Below, one piece after another: positions 1 to 8,165 of a stretch of 64,000 nucleotides of DNA. Each line of letters begins with the position of its first letter. Position 1 is the first letter of the stretch. The stretch lies in assembly GCF_039544005.1 (NCBI RefSeq), contig NZ_BAABKV010000001.1, positions 3,844,001 through 3,908,000 of the forward strand, written 5' to 3'. A model generated the notes under the pieces. It had not been told where the DNA came from. It searched no databases and saw nothing but the letters and a program-made list of their open reading frames with translations. The translations under genes and the position numbers were made by a program. This stretch comes from Kitasatospora paranensis (GTDB lineage: Bacteria; Actinomycetota; Actinomycetes; Streptomycetales; Streptomycetaceae).

Positions 1-1345
1 GCGCCGGTTCGTCAACGACTACGTGGCGCCGCCGAAGACGGGGGCCCGGCTGTCGGTGGCCCTGGAGCACTTCGAGCGGATGCGCGGCGAGATCGCCGCG
101 ATGGGCGCCCGCACCCCGCACGAGCTGATGCGGGCCGTCGAGGTCGACTTCATCCGGGACTGCGCCGAGATGGCCGCCCGGTCCTCGCTGGCCCGCGAGG
201 AGAGCCGCTGGGGGCTGTACCACGACCGCGTCGACCACCCCGGGCGGGACGACCGGCGGTGGTTCCGCCACCTCGACCTGCGCCGCACCGCGGACGGCGC
301 GATGGAGTTCCTGACCCGGCCGGTGGCGCCCTACCTCGTCCCGGTGGAGGGCCTGGAGCCGCCCGCCGGGGAGAGTGTCCTGATCGGCGAGGTGCATCCG
401 ATCCCGGTCGGCCGGGCCGGCACCGGCGTCGTCGCCGCACCGGCGCAGGCCCCGGCCGCGGCCACGGCCTCGGCCTCGGCCTCGCCGCGGGTGCTCGACC
501 TGCTGCGGCTGGCCGAGGCGCAGCCGTCGCTGGAGGCGCTGGCGCCCTACCTGCACGATGCCGCGGCCGACGTGCGGAGGACGGCCGTCGCGGTGCTGAC
601 CGAGAGCGCGCCGGCGGGCACCGGGCCGGCCCTGACGGTCGCGCTCGGCGACCCGGACGAGCGCGTCCGGGCGGCCGCGGTGGCGGGCCTGCGCGAGCTG
701 GTGGAGGTGCTGGACGGCGGTCTGGGCACCGCCCTGGCAGCGCATGCCGGGTCGGCCGACCCGGTGGTGCGGGCCGGGGTCCTGGACCTGTCGCGGGCCC
801 TGCGGACGGGCGGCCCGGAGCTGTACGCGGCCGCGCTGGCCGACCCCGCGGTGCCCGTCCGGCTGCAGGCCGTCCGGGGGCTGGTCGCCCTGGACGACGC
901 GGCTGCGCTGGCGGCCGCCGCCGGCGACGGCGCCCGCGAGGTCCGGGTGGCCGTCGGCGAGGGGCTCGGCACCGTCGGGGACGGCGCCGCCGAGCCCGTC
1001 CTGCTCGTCCTGGCGGCCGACCCCGACCCGCTGGTCCGGGCCGCCGCCTACCAGGGCGCGGCGGGCATCGGCTGCCCGCCGGCGCTGGCCGCGCTGGCCG
1101 CCGTGCCGGACGAGGCCTGGCAGGTCCGCAAGGCGGCGGCCACCGCCCTGGGTGCGGCGGCCGCCGTGGGCCCGCTGACGGCCCTGCTCGGCGACACCGA
1201 CGCCGACGTCCGCAAGTCCGCCGTCCGGGCGCTGGCCGCGCACACCGGCGACCCGGTGGCCGGGGCCGCGCTGCGCGAGCGGCTCGCCGACTCGGACGCG
1301 GACGTCCGCGCCTACGCCAGGCTGGCGCTGCGGGCGGCGGGCTGA
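1..1345 (+). CDS. Flavoprotein subunit (fumarate reductase/APS reductase-like) with C-terminal HEAT repeats, 5' truncated
   Basis: The gene enters from the left edge; the first complete codon begins at base 2 and the stop is at 1343-1345. The first ~110 residues (RRFVNDYVAPPKTGARLSV, then RWGLYHDRVDHPGRDD) look like the C-terminal helical part of fumarate-reductase or adenylylsulfate-reductase type flavoproteins; the FAD-binding part lies outside the window. From about residue 155 the protein is Ala/Leu-rich with repeating units of the form 'DPDERVRAAAVAGL', about 31 residues apart, typical of HEAT/PBS-lyase repeats. A flavoprotein-HEAT fusion is inferred. The substrate cannot be told from this fragment. 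It converges on mqnP with 19 bases between them. Confidence 0.7.
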   Translation, partial: RRFVNDYVAPPKTGARLSVALEHFERMRGEIAAMGARTPHELMRAVEVDFIRDCAEMAARSSLAREESRWGLYHDRVDHPGRDDRRWFRHLDLRRTADGAMEFLTRPVAPYLVPVEGLEPPAGESVLIGEVHPIPVGRAGTGVVAAPAQAPAAATASASASPRVLDLLRLAEAQPSLEALAPYLHDAAADVRRTAVAVLTESAPAGTGPALTVALGDPDERVRAAAVAGLRELVEVLDGGLGTALAAHAGSADPVVRAGVLDLSRALRTGGPELYAAALADPAVPVRLQAVRGLVALDDAAALAAAAGDGAREVRVAVGEGLGTVGDGAAEPVLLVLAADPDPLVRAAAYQGAAGIGCPPALAALAAVPDEAWQVRKAAATALGAAAAVGPLTALLGDTDADVRKSAVRALAAHTGDPVAGAALRERLADSDADVRAYARLALRAAG

Positions 1346-1368
1346 CGGGCCGCCCCACGGCCGGTCAG
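1342..1368. terminator. Short hairpin between convergent genes
   Basis: An imperfect dyad (TGACGGGCCG / CGGCCGGTCA, one mismatch) overlaps both stop codons of the converging flavoprotein and mqnP genes and could end transcription from both sides. Confidence 0.35.
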
Positions 1369-2267
1369 ATCCGCAGGCCCCGGGTGATCAGGTCGAGCAG
1401 GGCGAAGGCGAACAGCGAGATGCCCACGAAGCCGTTGGTGGTGAAGAACGCCCGGTTGAGCCGGGAGAGGTCACCGGGCTTCACGATGGAGTGCTCGTAG
1501 ACGAAGGCGCAGGCCACCACGAGGAGGCCGACCCAGAAGGCCGGGCCGGCGTCGGTGAGGACGGCGTACCAGGCGAGCAGCGCGGTGGTGACGGCGTGGC
1601 AGGCCCGGGCGCCGTACAGCGCGGCGGGGATGCCGAAGCGGGCGGGCACCGAGCGGACGCCCTCGGCGCGGTCGGCGGCGACGTCCTGGCAGCCGAAGAT
1701 CAGGTCGAAGCCGCCGATCCAGACGCCGACGGCCAGGCCCAGCACGACCGCCTCCCACGACCAGCTGCCGGTGACCGCCAGCCAGGCACCGACCGGGCCC
1801 ATCGCCTGGGCGAGGCCGAGGATGGCGTGCGGGAAGTCGGTGAACCGCTTGCCGTACGGGTAGACCACCATCGGCACGACGGCGACCGGGGCGAGCGCCA
1901 GGCAGAGCGGGTTGAGCAGGGCCGCGGCGCCGAGGAAGACGACCAGGGCGACGGCGGAGCCGACGTAGGCGGTGCGCAGCGAGACGGCGCCGGTGACGAG
2001 TTCGCGGCCGGCGGTGCGGGGGTTCCGGGCGTCGATCTCGCGGTCGATGATCCGGTTGGCGGCCATGGCGAAGGTCCGCAGGCCGACCATGCAGACGGTG
2101 ACGACGAGCAGTTCGCCCCAGTGCACCCGGCGGTCGGCCAGGAACATCGCGGTCAGCGCGGCGATGTACGCGAAGGGCAGGGCGAAGACCGAGTGCTCGA
2201 TCATGACCAGGCGCAGGAACGCCTTGATCCTGCCGGGCGGGACCTCGTATGCGGCGGCCGTGGTCAC
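1365..2267 (-). CDS. mqnP: Menaquinone biosynthesis prenyltransferase MqnP (UbiA family)
   Basis: A 300-residue polytopic membrane protein of the UbiA prenyltransferase family. The two Asp-rich, Mg-prenyl-diphosphate binding motifs are present: NRIIDREID (residues 71-79) and DVAADRAEG (about 195-203). The UbiD-type partner just upstream (mqnL) places it in the futalosine (Mqn) route to menaquinone used by Streptomyces, where it would attach the polyprenyl chain to the naphthoate ring at the membrane. The GTG start at 2267 overlaps the mqnL stop by 4 bases (GTGA), so the two genes are translationally coupled. An upstream extension of this frame runs antisense-free through mqnL but is only a shadow. 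Confidence 0.9.
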   Translation of the reverse strand: MTTAAAYEVPPGRIKAFLRLVMIEHSVFALPFAYIAALTAMFLADRRVHWGELLVVTVCMVGLRTFAMAANRIIDREIDARNPRTAGRELVTGAVSLRTAYVGSAVALVVFLGAAALLNPLCLALAPVAVVPMVVYPYGKRFTDFPHAILGLAQAMGPVGAWLAVTGSWSWEAVVLGLAVGVWIGGFDLIFGCQDVAADRAEGVRSVPARFGIPAALYGARACHAVTTALLAWYAVLTDAGPAFWVGLLVVACAFVYEHSIVKPGDLSRLNRAFFTTNGFVGISLFAFALLDLITRGLRI

Positions 2268-3721
2268 AGCCCGTACTCCTTCCAGCGCTTGGTCACCAGG
2301 GCGGCGGTCGCGGGGTCGGAGGCGACCATCTCGGGCCAGCCCCCGTCGCGGGTGTAGCCCTCCTCGGGCAGCTTGCGGGTGGCGTCGATACCGGCCTTGC
2401 CGCCCCAGAACTGCTGGTAGGAGGCGTGGTCGAGGTGGTCGACCGGGCCCTCGACGACGACCAGGTCGCGGCTGTAGTCGGTGTTGCCGAGCGCCCGCCA
2501 GGCGACCTCGTGGTAGTCGTGCACGTCGCAGTCGGCGTCCACCACGACGATCAGCTTGGTCAGCGACATCATGTGGGCGCCCCAGATGGCGTGCATCACC
2601 TTCTGGGCGTGCTTCGGGTACTTCTTGTCGATCGAGACGATCACGCAGTTGTGGAAGCCGCCGGCCTCGGGCAGGTCGTAGTCGACGATGTCCGGGATGA
2701 TGATCTTCAGCAGGGGCAGGAAGAACCGCTCGGTGAACTTGCCCAGCGGCCCGTCCTCGGTCGGCGGCCGGCCCACCACGATCGACTGGAGCAGCGGCCG
2801 GCGGCGCATCGTCACGCAGTCGATGGTCAGCGCGGGGAACGGCTCCTGCGGCGTGTAGAAGCCGGTGTGGTCGCCGAACGGCCCCTCCGGCAGCATCTCG
2901 CCGGGCTCCAGCCAGCCCTCCAGCACCACCTCGGCGTCGGCCGGGACCTGCAGCGGGACGGTCCTGCAGTCGACCATCCGCACCCGCTCGCCGGCCACGA
3001 AGCCCGCGAACAGGTACTCGTCGATGTCGCCCGGCAGCGGCGCGGTGGCCGCGTAGGTGACGGCGGGCGGGCAGCCGAAGGCGATCGCGACCGGCAGCCG
3101 CTCGCCGCGCTTGGCGGCGACCGCGGCGTGGTTGCGGCTGTCCTTGTGGATCTGCCAGTGCATGCCGATGGTCCGCCTGTCGTGGCGCTGCAGGCGGTAC
3201 AGGCCGAGGTTGCGGGTGCCGCTGTCCGGGTCCTTGGTGTGGGTGAGGCCCAGGTTGAAGAACGAGCCGCCGTCCATCGGCCAGGTGAAGAGCGCGGGCA
3301 GCTTCTCCAGGTCGACGTCGTCGCCGGTGAGCACCACCTCCTGCACGGGCGCGTCGCCGGACTTCACGTGCCGCGGCGGCACGTGCGCCATGGAGGCGAG
3401 CTTGCCGAAGGCGTCCCGGAAGCCGGTGAAGCCCTGCGGCAGCTCGGGCTTGAGCAGGCCGGCGATCTTCTCGGAGATGTCGTCGGGCGACTTCAGGCCG
3501 AGTGCCTTGGCCAGCCGCCGCTCGGTGCCGAAGACGTTCATCGCCAGCGGCATGTCGGAGCCCTTGACGTTCTCGAAGAGCAGGGCCGGGCCCTTGGCCT
3601 TCTGGACCCGGTCGACGATCTCCCCGACCTCCAGATACGGGTCCACCTCGGTCTTGATCCGCTTGAGGTCGCCCTCCCGCTCCAGGGCGCGGAGGAAGGA
3701 GCGGAGATCGTCGTATGCCAT
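2264..3721 (-). CDS. mqnL: Menaquinone biosynthesis decarboxylase MqnL (UbiD family)
   Basis: A 485-residue UbiD-family decarboxylase, normal length, starting MAYDDLRSFLRALEREGDL and full of family landmarks such as NLGLYRLQ, GDHTGFYTP and WGAHMMS. UbiD enzymes use prenylated FMN. In actinobacteria this member is assigned to decarboxylation of the naphthoate intermediate in the futalosine menaquinone pathway, which fits the coupled prenyltransferase mqnP directly downstream. The flavin prenyltransferase (MqnM/UbiX type) that supplies the cofactor is not in the window. The ATG at 3719-3721 is the natural start, and the divergent small membrane gene begins about 90 bases away. Confidence 0.9.
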   Translation of the reverse strand: MAYDDLRSFLRALEREGDLKRIKTEVDPYLEVGEIVDRVQKAKGPALLFENVKGSDMPLAMNVFGTERRLAKALGLKSPDDISEKIAGLLKPELPQGFTGFRDAFGKLASMAHVPPRHVKSGDAPVQEVVLTGDDVDLEKLPALFTWPMDGGSFFNLGLTHTKDPDSGTRNLGLYRLQRHDRRTIGMHWQIHKDSRNHAAVAAKRGERLPVAIAFGCPPAVTYAATAPLPGDIDEYLFAGFVAGERVRMVDCRTVPLQVPADAEVVLEGWLEPGEMLPEGPFGDHTGFYTPQEPFPALTIDCVTMRRRPLLQSIVVGRPPTEDGPLGKFTERFFLPLLKIIIPDIVDYDLPEAGGFHNCVIVSIDKKYPKHAQKVMHAIWGAHMMSLTKLIVVVDADCDVHDYHEVAWRALGNTDYSRDLVVVEGPVDHLDHASYQQFWGGKAGIDATRKLPEEGYTRDGGWPEMVASDPATAALVTKRWKEYGL

Positions 3722-3810
3722 GCCAGTCAGTATCCGCCACCGGTTACCCTGGCCCCGCCAAGGGCCCGTGTTCTGCCACTGCTCCGCTGTTCCCCGGGGG
3801 GACGACCGTC

Positions 3811-4221
3811 GTGCTGCGCATCCTGCCGCTGCTTCTCCTGCTCGCGCTCTGGGTATGGGCGTTCATCGACTGCCTGACCGCCCCGGAGGAGGAGGTCCGC
3901 CACCTGCCCAAGGTGGTGTGGATCGTGATCGTGCTGCTCTTCCCGCTGGTGGGCTCGATCGCCTGGCTGGCGGCGGGGCGCCGGCGCGGCGGCGTCCGGC
4001 GGGCCGGCGCACCGTCCAGCGCCCGGCCGGGCGACGCCTTCGGTGCGGGCCGTCCGGCGCCGGTCTTCGTCGCCCCGGACGACAACCCGGAGTTCCTCGC
4101 GTCCCTCGACCGGTCCAACCGGCAGGACGAGGATCGGCTCCGGCAGTGGGAGGCCGACCTGCGCCGCCGCGAGGAGCAGCTGCGCCGAAAGGACGAGCCC
4201 GGGGACGACCCGCAGGGCTGA
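3811..4221 (+). CDS. Small membrane protein with PLDc_N domain
   Basis: A 136-residue protein. The N-terminus LRILPLLLLLALWVWAFIDC followed by a second hydrophobic segment (VVWIVIVLLFPLVGSIAWL) is the two-helix PLDc_N module found at the start of cardiolipin synthases and in many small actinobacterial membrane proteins. The remainder is charged, ending in a likely coiled coil (RQWEADLRRREEQLRRK). No phospholipase HKD motif follows, so it is not an enzyme by itself. I chose the GTG at 3811 because it is preceded by a G-rich ribosome site (CCCCGGGGGG) and starts exactly at the first membrane helix. The role is unknown. It diverges from mqnL. Confidence 0.75.
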   Translation: MLRILPLLLLLALWVWAFIDCLTAPEEEVRHLPKVVWIVIVLLFPLVGSIAWLAAGRRRGGVRRAGAPSSARPGDAFGAGRPAPVFVAPDDNPEFLASLDRSNRQDEDRLRQWEADLRRREEQLRRKDEPGDDPQG

Positions 4222-4619
4222 TCCCGATTTGGCGCTTCCCTACCATCCACGCCCCGGCCGCCGGGCGGCCCGGCACGCCCGCGGACGGGCCGGGGATCCG
4301 GTGCACACGGCCGTCGCGGCCCGTCCGGCCCAGCCGTCGCACCGGGGCTGACCTGGCGCTTCCGGCCCTCGATCGGACCGGGTGAACGGGCTTTCGACAG
4401 CCCGGCCGGCCCTCGGCGGATCCCGCCCGAACGGCCGAGCGGCCGACGTGCACTGTGAGCCCTGCACAGCTTCTGGGCCCCGACCTTGTACGGAATCGAC
4501 GCCGAGCGGCGGCGGCCCGGCCTCGTAGTGTCGTAGGTGAAGAAGTGTTCGCCTCCGGAGCAGCCGCAGATCGCGGGCCGCCCTGCCGGACAGTTCCCTC
4601 ACACTTGGAGTGGTTCGAG
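4222..4619. other. Intergenic region before the carboxylase genes
   Basis: 398 bases without a convincing gene on either strand. It must hold the accB promoter, but no clear -35/-10 pair stands out. A 10-base word TGGCGCTTCC occurs twice (around 4230 and 4353). The bases just before accB end with the weak ribosome site TTGGAG at about 4605. Confidence 0.5.
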
Positions 4620-6221
4620 ATGACGGTTCTGCACGATGCGCCGGTCGGCGGCGAGATCCCTGCGATCCCGGCCGATGCCCGCGGGCGGGTGGCGGAACTG
4701 CACGAGCTGCGGGAGCGGGTGCGTCGGGGGCCGAGCGAGAAGGCCACCGAGGCGCAGCACGCGAAGGGGAAGCTGACCGCGCGCGAGCGGATCGAGCTGC
4801 TGCTGGACGAGGGTTCGTTCCACGAGGTGGAGCCGCTGCGGCGGCACCGGGCGCAGGGTTTCGGCCTGGAGGCGAAGAAGCCGCACACCGACGGTGTGAT
4901 CGTCGGGTGGGGCACGGTGCACGGCCGGACGGTCTTCACGTACGCGCACGACTTCCGGATCTTCGGCGGGGCGCTGGGTGAGGCCCACGCGCAGAAGATC
5001 CACAAGATCATGGACATGGCGATCTCGGCGGGTGCCCCGCTGGTGTCGCTGAACGACGGCGCCGGCGCCCGCATCCAGGAGGGCGTCACCGCGCTCGCCG
5101 GGTACGGCGGCATCTTCCAGCGCAACACCAAGGCGTCCGGGGTGATCCCGCAGATCTCCGTGATGCTCGGCCCGTGCGCCGGTGGCGCCGCCTACTCCCC
5201 GGCCCTGACGGACTTCGTGTTCATGGTCCGCGAGACCTCGCAGATGTTCATCACCGGCCCGGACGTGGTGCAGGCGGTGACCGGCGAGAAGATCTCGCAG
5301 AACGGCCTGGGCGGTGCGGACGTCCACTCCGCGACGTCGGGCGTGTCGCACTTCGTGTACGACGACGAGCAGTCGTGCATCGAGGAGGTCCGCTACCTGC
5401 TGTCGCTGCTGCCGCAGAACAACCGCGAGATGCCGCCGGCGACGGCGGTGGACGACCCGGTCGAGCGGCGGTGCGAGTCGCTGCTGGACCTCGTGCCCGC
5501 GGACGGCAACCGGCCCTACGACATGCGCAAGGTCATCGAGGAGGTCGTCGACCACGGCGAGTTCCTGGAGGTCCACGAGCGCTGGGCGACCAACGTGATC
5601 GTGGCGCTGGCGCGGATCGACGGGCACGTGGTCGGGATCGTGGCGAACCAGCCGCAGTCGCTGGCCGGCGTGCTGGACATCAACGCCTCCGAGAAGGCCG
5701 CGCGCTTCGTGCAGATGTGCGACGCGTTCAACATCCCGATCGTGACGCTGCTGGACGTGCCCGGCTTCCTGCCGGGCGTCGACCAGGAGCACGGCGGGAT
5801 CATCCGGCACGGCGCGAAGCTGCTGTACGCGTACTGCAACGCCACCGTGCCGCGCATCTCGCTGATCCTGCGCAAGGCGTACGGCGGCGCGTACATCGTG
5901 ATGGACTCCCGCTCGATCGGCGCGGACCTGTCGTTCGCCTGGCCGACGAACGAGATCGCGGTGATGGGCGCGGAGGGCGCCGCCAACGTGATCTTCCGCC
6001 GGGACATCGCCGCCGCGGAGGACCCGGAGGCGATGCGCGCACAGAAGATCAAGGAGTACAAGAGCGAGCTGATGCACCCGTACTACGCGGCCGAGCGCGG
6101 CCTCGTCGACGACGTCATCGACCCCGCCGAGACCCGCGAGGTGCTCGCCGCCTCCCTGGCCATGCTCCGCACCAAGCACGCCGACCTGCCGAGCCGGAAG
6201 CACGGCAACCCGCCGATGTAA
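4620..6221 (+). CDS. accB: Acyl-CoA carboxylase carboxyltransferase (beta) subunit
   Basis: A 533-residue carboxyltransferase that moves CO2 from carboxybiotin on the alpha subunit to acetyl-CoA or propionyl-CoA, giving malonyl- or methylmalonyl-CoA for fatty acids and polyketides. Seen: ACC-central motif AKGKLTARERIELLLDEG, GARIQEGV, the oxyanion-hole segments GPCAGGAAYSPALTD and RKAYGGAYIVMDSRS, and the end SRKHGNPPM. The ATG at 4620 with TTGGAG upstream gives the MTVL start shared by S. coelicolor AccB (SCO5535-type); the sequence resembles that protein more than PccB. The epsilon subunit follows 58 bases downstream, the normal AccB-AccE arrangement. The biotinylated alpha subunit is not in the window. 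Confidence 0.93.
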   Translation: MTVLHDAPVGGEIPAIPADARGRVAELHELRERVRRGPSEKATEAQHAKGKLTARERIELLLDEGSFHEVEPLRRHRAQGFGLEAKKPHTDGVIVGWGTVHGRTVFTYAHDFRIFGGALGEAHAQKIHKIMDMAISAGAPLVSLNDGAGARIQEGVTALAGYGGIFQRNTKASGVIPQISVMLGPCAGGAAYSPALTDFVFMVRETSQMFITGPDVVQAVTGEKISQNGLGGADVHSATSGVSHFVYDDEQSCIEEVRYLLSLLPQNNREMPPATAVDDPVERRCESLLDLVPADGNRPYDMRKVIEEVVDHGEFLEVHERWATNVIVALARIDGHVVGIVANQPQSLAGVLDINASEKAARFVQMCDAFNIPIVTLLDVPGFLPGVDQEHGGIIRHGAKLLYAYCNATVPRISLILRKAYGGAYIVMDSRSIGADLSFAWPTNEIAVMGAEGAANVIFRRDIAAAEDPEAMRAQKIKEYKSELMHPYYAAERGLVDDVIDPAETREVLAASLAMLRTKHADLPSRKHGNPPM

Positions 6222-6279
6222 CCCGCCGTTGCACCGCCCGGAACCCGTCAGACTTCACCATGGGGGAGAAACAAGGACC

Positions 6280-6489
6280 ATGAGCGCTTCCGCCGAATCC
6301 CTTGTCCGTATCGTCCGCGGCTCGCTGACCGACGAGGAGCTGGCCGCCCTGACCGCCGTCCTGCTCAGCCGGGCCGCCGCCGCCCAGCAGGCCCGGGCCG
6401 CCCGGTCCGTCGAGCCGATCGCCAGCTGGCAGCGCCTGGAGCGCCGCCCGGCCTACTACTCCCCCGTCAGCTGGCAGCAGGCCGCCTGA
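6280..6489 (+). CDS. accE: Acyl-CoA carboxylase epsilon subunit
   Basis: A 69-residue small subunit beginning MSASAESLVRIVRGSLTDEE and ending in the conserved C-terminal WQRLERRPAYYSPVSWQ segment. Epsilon subunits are unique to actinobacterial acyl-CoA carboxylases and stabilise or stimulate the alpha-beta complex. The ATG at 6280 is preceded by AAGG at proper spacing. It follows accB in the same direction and ends just before a strong terminator hairpin, so the two form a compact operon. Confidence 0.88.
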   Translation: MSASAESLVRIVRGSLTDEELAALTAVLLSRAAAAQQARAARSVEPIASWQRLERRPAYYSPVSWQQAA

Positions 6490-6493
6490 CGAC

Positions 6494-6530
6494 ACGTGGG
6501 GCCCCGTGCGCACCGCACGGGGCCCCACGT
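6494..6530. terminator. Strong bidirectional terminator
   Basis: A perfect 16-base inverted repeat (ACGTGGGGCCCCGTGC and its complement) with a 5-base loop lies between the convergent accE and the next gene. Confidence 0.8.
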
Positions 6531-6545
6531 CGTCTCCCGGGCCGC

Positions 6546-6950
6546 TCAGGCCGCCACCAGGGCGGCCGGGCGGCCCGCGTGCATGGTGGACAGGTGCTCG
6601 GCCAGCAGCTGCGGGTCCTGGCCCAGCCAGAGCCGCACGGCCGCGCCGAGCATCACGCAGGACGAGCCCAGCCGCACCCCGGTGGTCTGCGCGATCCGGG
6701 TGGTCGCCGGGACGAGCAGGTCGGCCAGCTCGGCGGGCAGCCAGACCGTCTGCGCGCACGGCGCCGGCGGCGTCAGGGCCGCCAGCAGCCGGTACGCGTC
6801 CGGGGCGCAGTGCAGACTCGGCAGGACGTCCAGCAGCCCGTCCGCGACGACCTCGGAGACGTCGCTGCGGTGGCCCTGCGCGAGCCGTCGGAGCAGCGCT
6901 CTCTCCGCAGTGGTGATCCGGACGGTCAGCATGACCTCTTCGCTCTCCAT
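6546..6950 (-). CDS. Conserved hypothetical protein
   Basis: A 134-residue soluble protein with no signal peptide. The first ~35 residues (VMLTVRITTAERALLRRLAQ, then DVSEVVADGLLDVL) have the strand-helix-helix look of ribbon-helix-helix or similar small DNA-binding folds, but I cannot name a family. The ATG at 6950 is supported by GAGGAGG about 8 bases upstream; an in-frame upstream start at 6989 lacks such a site. It lies between two terminators/operons and is transcribed alone. Confidence 0.6.
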   Translation of the reverse strand: MESEEVMLTVRITTAERALLRRLAQGHRSDVSEVVADGLLDVLPSLHCAPDAYRLLAALTPPAPCAQTVWLPAELADLLVPATTRIAQTTGVRLGSSCVMLGAAVRLWLGQDPQLLAEHLSTMHAGRPAALVAA

Positions 6951-7034
6951 GGCGGCCCCTCCTCGCGGCTTGCTGGACGTCCTGGTCAACGACCGGACGG
7001 GCGGTACCTCACGGTCCGGTGACCCCGGGCGGGG

Positions 7035-8162
7035 TCAGACTCCGGCGTACGAGTGCTTCCCGGTGACGAAGATGTTCACTCCGTAGTAGTTGAACAGCCA
7101 GCAGGCGAAGGCCAGCAGCGCCAGGTAGGCGGCCTTGCGGCCGCGCCAGCCGGCGGTGGCCCGGGCGTGCAGGTAGCAGGCGTAGGCGACCCAGGTGATG
7201 AACGACCAGGTCTCCTTCGGGTCCCACTCCCAGTACTTGCCCCACGCGGACTCGGCCCAGATGGCGCCCGCGATGATGGTGAACGTCCAGAGCGGGAAGA
7301 CCAGCGCGTTGATCCGGTACGACAGCTTGTCGAGGCTGCCCGCGGCGGGCAGCCGGTGCCAGACCGTGCCGAACATGCCCAGCGGGCGCTCCTCGGCGAT
7401 CCGGCGCTCGTAGGACTCCTTGCCGAGGTACAGCACGGTGACCACGAAGCCCGCGTAGAAGACGCCGCCGCAGATGATCGCGGTGGAGACGTGGATGCCC
7501 AGCCAGTACGAGTGCAGCGCCGGGACGAGCTGCTCGGAGGCGGTGTAGAGCACGGTGACGGCCAGGCCCAGGGTGAGCAGCGCGGCCAGCACGGCCGGCA
7601 GGCCGAGCCAGCGGACGTTGCGCCGGGCCACCAGCAGGCCCAGGTAGGCCAGGATCATGGTGAGGGCGAAGGCGCACGAGAACTCGTACATGTTGCCCCA
7701 CGGCCAGCGCATCACCGACATGCCGCGGGAGAACACCGCGGCGGCGTGCAGCAGGGCGCCCAGGACGGTCAGCGAGACCGCGATCCGGCCGGCCAGGTCG
7801 CCCTTCTCGCTGGTGCCGGCGGCACCCGGGCCGTCCTCCGGGACGCCGTCGCCGCGGCCGCTGGTGACCACGGTGGCGCCCGCGTCGGCGAGCGCGGTGC
7901 GGGTCAGCGTGGTCGTCCCGCCGTTCGCGGTGGCGACCGTGACGGTGACGCTGCGGGCCGACTTCGCGGACTCGGCGGCGGCGGACAGGGTCTGCGCCAG
8001 GCCGCCCGACTGCTCGGCGGACCGCACCGCGACCGCGCCCTTGCTGCCGAACGTCCACTCGAAGAGGTGCGCGAACATCGCGAGGGTGTACACGGCCATC
8101 GCCGAGTAGATCAGCTTGTTGGAGAGGTCGGCCAGTTGCGGGTCGACCGAGGCGAGATTCAC
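7035..8162 (-). CDS. ccsB: Cytochrome c biogenesis protein CcsB (ResC type)
   Basis: A 375-residue polytopic membrane protein of the CcsA/ResC family, the haem-handling half of System II cytochrome c maturation. The C-terminal half carries the diagnostic WWD-like motif WAESAWGKYWEWDPKETWS and the preceding WGNMYEF segment. Conserved His residues in membrane helices are expected to carry haem outward. The middle (about residues 55-125) is a variable, soluble linker. It is the last gene of the resA-ccdA-resB-ccsB operon and starts 3 bases after resB ends. Confidence 0.92.
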   Translation of the reverse strand: MNLASVDPQLADLSNKLIYSAMAVYTLAMFAHLFEWTFGSKGAVAVRSAEQSGGLAQTLSAAAESAKSARSVTVTVATANGGTTTLTRTALADAGATVVTSGRGDGVPEDGPGAAGTSEKGDLAGRIAVSLTVLGALLHAAAVFSRGMSVMRWPWGNMYEFSCAFALTMILAYLGLLVARRNVRWLGLPAVLAALLTLGLAVTVLYTASEQLVPALHSYWLGIHVSTAIICGGVFYAGFVVTVLYLGKESYERRIAEERPLGMFGTVWHRLPAAGSLDKLSYRINALVFPLWTFTIIAGAIWAESAWGKYWEWDPKETWSFITWVAYACYLHARATAGWRGRKAAYLALLAFACWLFNYYGVNIFVTGKHSYAGV

Positions 8163-8165
8163 CGT

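Noticed and set aside
1365..3740. A 791-codon open frame covering mqnP and antisense-free through mqnL
   Set aside because: Only the last 300 codons match a protein family; the upstream part is mqnL read in the wrong frame. It is kept open by high GC content.
4500..4620. A tRNA-like TGGTTCGAGA string before accB
   Set aside because: No acceptor stem or D-arm surrounds it; it is simply the leader just before the accB start.
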